Shown in pieces: positions 60,477 through 64,000 of a stretch of 64,000 nucleotides of DNA (within the stretch, counting starts at the first letter, position 1; every line of letters begins with the position of its first letter). The stretch comes from Moringa oleifera. Lineage: Eukaryota > Streptophyta > Magnoliopsida > Brassicales > Moringaceae. A program made the position numbers and the translations under genes. The stretch is from the NCBI GenBank assembly GCA_021397835.1, contig JAJFZO010000168.1, positions 6,510,001-6,574,000 on the forward strand. Reading direction: 5' to 3'. The notes beneath the pieces were generated by a model. It was not told the DNA's origin. It worked only from the letters and a program-made list of their open reading frames with translations, and did not search any database.

Positions 60477-61544
60477 CTATTGCAGATAAGGATTCAGTGG
60501 AAAAATAATGGGAAAAAGGAAAAAGAAAAAACAGAGATTGAGTCTTACTCTAAATTCTAAATGCATCACCCAAGTTGTAATCATACAGAACTATATATAT
60601 GCTTTAAACTATTGTCACATTCTGAAGAAAAGAAAATACAAGAAATAATAGCAACTAAGTTCTTGGTGAGCTAGCTATAAGCAAGCAGTAAGCTTACATT
60701 TCTAATGAAATATCACTGTTTATGTAGTCATTATCAAGTTCTCCTTAATTAAATCTTTATGATTTCTTTAAAACTATAAAGTAGATTAGGACAGGAGTAA
60801 TTCTTTTGTATGTTCGCCTCATAATTTTTTGTTCACTGGTAAGTCCGCAAAATGAGAAATATGACATAACTAACAACAAGGTTATATGCATGTTCATCTA
60901 AATTTGTCATTACCTTAATGATGTAATGATTTTGCTTCCTCCTGGTAGGATTATGTTTATTTTATGGTCATTATGCATATACTGATTTACTACCCATGAC
61001 CTTGGGAATTAAGGTCATTATACATATATTGATTTACATCAATGCATTCCATATCGTCGGTAGTAAGTCAGTATATGTATAATGAGCGTACAATAATCAT
61101 AGAACTATTAGGAGGAAATGACATCATTATATCATTAAGTTATCAAAAAATTTAGATGAGAATGAATATTACCTTGTTACTAGTAATAACATATATCTCA
61201 CTTTGCTGACTAAGAAGTGAACAAGAAAATCCAAAGCAAACATGCAAAAGAATTACTCCTCTAGTAATAGTTAGGGACATCAAGAAAATTATATCAAGGA
61301 GCACTTGATAATGACTGCTGAAATAGTGATTTCATGAGCAATATAAGATTACTGCTTGCATAGCTAGCTCACCAAAAATTCAGTTGCTATTATTTCTTTT
61401 TTTTTTTTTTTTTTGAGAATGTGAGCTGTATAATTTACAATTTGGGTACTGATGCATACACGCATGTTCTATATTTTAAAGTGAGACTCATTCTCCTTCT
61501 TTTTTCCTTTTTCCAATTGTCTTTTTTAAAATATCCTTATATGG

Positions 61545-63070
61545 AACAGGCCAAAATGTGAATGTAGCTAGCGCCACTAGATCCAATAGAAGAAGACAAA
61601 GAAGAGGAAGAGTTAGAATTGCCTATTTTTGACCTGGCTACCATTTCTACTGTAACCAATAATTTCTCAAACGAAAATAAGGACATCGTAGGTTTAGTGT
61701 CATACATAAGGTAAATTCTCCATTCTCTTTAATTAGTTCTATGTGACAAAGTGCAGTTTGAAGGCAAAAAGGACAACCACTGTTAAATATGGACATGTTA
61801 TATGGTTCACTTGCATATCAAATAATGCTTATGTTCAATGTGAAATTCTCTAGGGTGTATTACCTAATGGAGAGGAAATAACTGCAAAGAGATGCTCATC
61901 AGATAGTCAGGGCAAGAATTACCAGAGTTCCACAATGAAGTCCTTTTATTCTCAAAAATTCAGCACCAGAACCTCCTTAGGCTTTTGGGCTGCAGTGTTA
62001 GTGAAGATGGAAGAATTTTTAGTTATGAATACATGCCAATTAACTAAAGCTTGAACTATTTTCTATTTGGTTAGTCATCTAAAACCTGATACAATCTTTG
62101 TGATTCAAATATATGTATCGTTTTTTTCTTCTCACGGTACTTTCAGATGAGCATGACCCCGTAATCTTTAAGTAAATATCTTGCTTGTTGAGCATTTACT
62201 TCTCACAAATCAAACAAAACGAAAGTTACTGAAATGGAGCTAGTAATTTAACATTATTTTAGTACCGCACGACGACTTCTTTATCTCTACCAATATTCAA
62301 GATTAAGAATAATTCATAGGGATCTCAAAGCAAACAACATATTACTAGTACAGCAATATGGATCCAAAAATTTCAAGTTTGGGGTTAGCAGGAACTTTTG
62401 GAGTAGATCAGACTGAACAAATGACTAGAAGAGTGATGGGAACATTGTAAGGTGCCTAAGCATATAGCTAGATGACAAATACATCAGCATTTTTAAAAAT
62501 GCCTAAGTTCTTCTCTTGGCATATATAGTTGCTACCTCTCTCCAACATATCAATGTGTGAATAGTTTTCAGTGAAATCTAATATACAACTTTGGTGTTCT
62601 AGTTCTGGAGCTAATAATTGGCCAGAGAAATTAGAATTTCACTCACCCTGACCATGTCCTCAACCTCGTAGGACATGCAAGTAAAGCATTTAAGTACATA
62701 AATGCTTAATTGCTTATATGAATTGCAATGTTTATTTACTAAAATGAAACTTGTTCAAGAAAGAATGCTATGGAATGATGGGAACCATTTAGAACTACTA
62801 GATGAATTCATTGAGCAATCCTTTTGGTCAGATGAAGTGATGAGGTTATTTTCAAGTAGACATGTTGTGTGTGCAGCTGCGCCAGAAGACGGGCCACTAA
62901 TGTCATTTGTATTGTTTATGTTAGATATGAATTTTTCACCGGTTCCCCAATCAAAGGAACCTAGTTTTGTAAGTACTCATCAAGATTATTACATAGGTCT
63001 AGCGCCATCCTCATTGAGAAATTTTCATACTTTCAATGATGTAACTTGTACAAGTTTAGATGGATGGTAG
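61545..63070 (+). pseudogene. Pseudogene H: kinase half of an F-like receptor kinase
   Basis: Plus-strand remnant of F exons 3 to 7 plus the end of F intron 2 upstream (61070-61550). Exon 3 (about 61551-61712) has the glycine loop destroyed by a deletion. Exon 4 (about 61856-62070) reads EEITAKR where F has EEIAVKR and contains frameshifts and an early stop near the MPNKS-like end. Exon 5 (about 62210-62447) keeps [10 protein letters not shown], then has a frame change before the DFG region, which reads SSLGLAG. Exon 6 (about 62530-62682) lacks the GYISPEYA motif. Exon 7 is open for about 100 codons to a stop at 63068-63070 and reads LWNDGNHLELLDEFIEQ; the DRP motif is DGP. No ectodomain is present. 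It is not able to encode a kinase. Confidence 0.85.
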
Positions 63071-64000
63071 ATGTATAACTAAGAACAAATTGTATCTAAT
63101 CTATATAGAGAATTACAGTTTTGATGTAATCTCAGTTTCTTCTTGAGAGAATTCCAATGGTACGTGAAGTTAAAAGTATCTATGTAGCACTAGAGAAACT
63201 AGCTAGTCTCCTAATGGAGGATTTTGAATCATTGATGTTAATATCTTTATAAGATATGTTATGATGGAAAATCCTAGTGATTAAAAGACAGCCGTGAAAA
63301 TGAAAAACTAAAAAGTTGTGTTCCCTGATGCCAAAATAGAACAAAAACCAGCAGGCAGTTCTTCTATATGCAATATGGTGACATGTTAAAGCTACATGCA
63401 ATAGGAAGGATATGAGAGCTTTTATGTACAGCCCCTTTCATTCTAGGATTTTTTTTGTGCATGAATATATGTCAAATTGGTCAATAGAATATAAGATTTT
63501 GGTAATTTGAGAAGAAGGAAAAAAAAATCATCTGAGACATACACTTTGTTAACACATGGTTAATTACAAAACCAGTCTACAAAATGAAAAAGGGTAAACT
63601 AACCATTTAGTGTAAAAGAATGCGTTGGACATGTAAATGCATTGTCGTCACAGTGTGATCTTGATTATAGAGGAGGAGGATGCGAGCAGAGAGAATCCAA
63701 AGAAAGATGTAGTACCTTACCTCATTCATTCATTTCGAAATAGGTTGAGATATCCAAAGCTGAAAATGCTGCATTCTACATGAAAAAGAAATGAAAATAT
63801 ATCAAGTTAAAAAAATACTTTGAAAAATCACTGGTTTAATATAGATTCTAGTCATAAAATAAAAGCAAATAGTCAATATTGTCCATATATTCAGCTTTAT
63901 TGTAAAAGTCCATAAAATGACCTAATTAATAACCCCCCCCCCCCCAAAAAAAAAAAGATTTATATGCAATCTTATTGAAAAAAAATGGTGTATATTGTTT
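63071..64000. other. 3' flank of pseudogene H
   Basis: Matches the flank of G (for example AGGAAGGATATGAGAGCTTTTATGTAC near 63400-63427) and then the F flank from about 63460. Copy 3 of the flanking module lies at about 63600-63785. A run of 13 C followed by 11 A sits at 63933-63956. No gene was seen before the window ends. Confidence 0.6.

Overview
The window looks like nuclear DNA of a eudicot plant. It is AT-rich, has GT..AG introns with T-rich 3' ends, and carries plant-only families: a PHOS32-type universal stress protein, a B-box zinc-finger protein, a PINOID-binding/KIC-type EF-hand protein and G-type lectin S-receptor-like kinases (SD1 class). I cannot name the species. Exon borders below were placed by eye from splice sites and family alignment; each multi-exon gene model sums to a multiple of three.

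Layout. 1-2.0 kb is AT-rich non-coding DNA. 2.26-5.62 kb is a PHOS32-like gene (+), probably with one 2.6-kb intron. 7.9-8.6 kb is a single-B-box zinc-finger gene (-). 11.6-12.0 kb is a one-exon PBP1-like EF-hand gene (-). 12-17 kb is gene-poor and holds a DUF1985 remnant of a Ulp1-type Mutator-like element. From 17 kb onward the window is a receptor-kinase cluster. There are five apparently complete lectin receptor kinase genes, all on +: A (18.3-21.3 kb), B (25.4-28.4), C (32.1-35.2), D (36.5-41.3) and F (50.5-56.1). There are also decayed pieces: E (42.3-43.7 kb, an inverted duplication of an F-like promoter and exon 1), G (58.98-60.48 kb, minus strand, kinase half only) and H (61.55-63.07 kb, plus strand, kinase half only). 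A degenerate Ty1-copia pol piece lies at 46.7-47.9 kb.

A and B are a recent segmental duplication that also carries a piece of an unidentified gene upstream. G and H are copies of the 3' half of F; F and G stand tail to tail. The five intact genes share one plan: signal peptide, B-lectin, S-locus glycoprotein domain, EGF/PAN region in a single large exon, then a transmembrane exon, then the kinase exons. C has lost one intron. The proteins are expected at the plasma membrane as candidate receptors for recognition or defence; ligands cannot be read from the sequence.

The most interesting object is E: two F-like exon-1 copies joined head-on with a loop of about 23 nt. One arm keeps a TATA-like box and an ATG. 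A transcript from that arm would fold into a hairpin of roughly 470 bp, a plausible source of small RNAs against F. Also notable: B has lost an EGF-type cysteine and the conserved Arg of kinase subdomain XI, and every intact receptor has an intron at the ectodomain/membrane border that could give secreted or tail-altered ectodomains.
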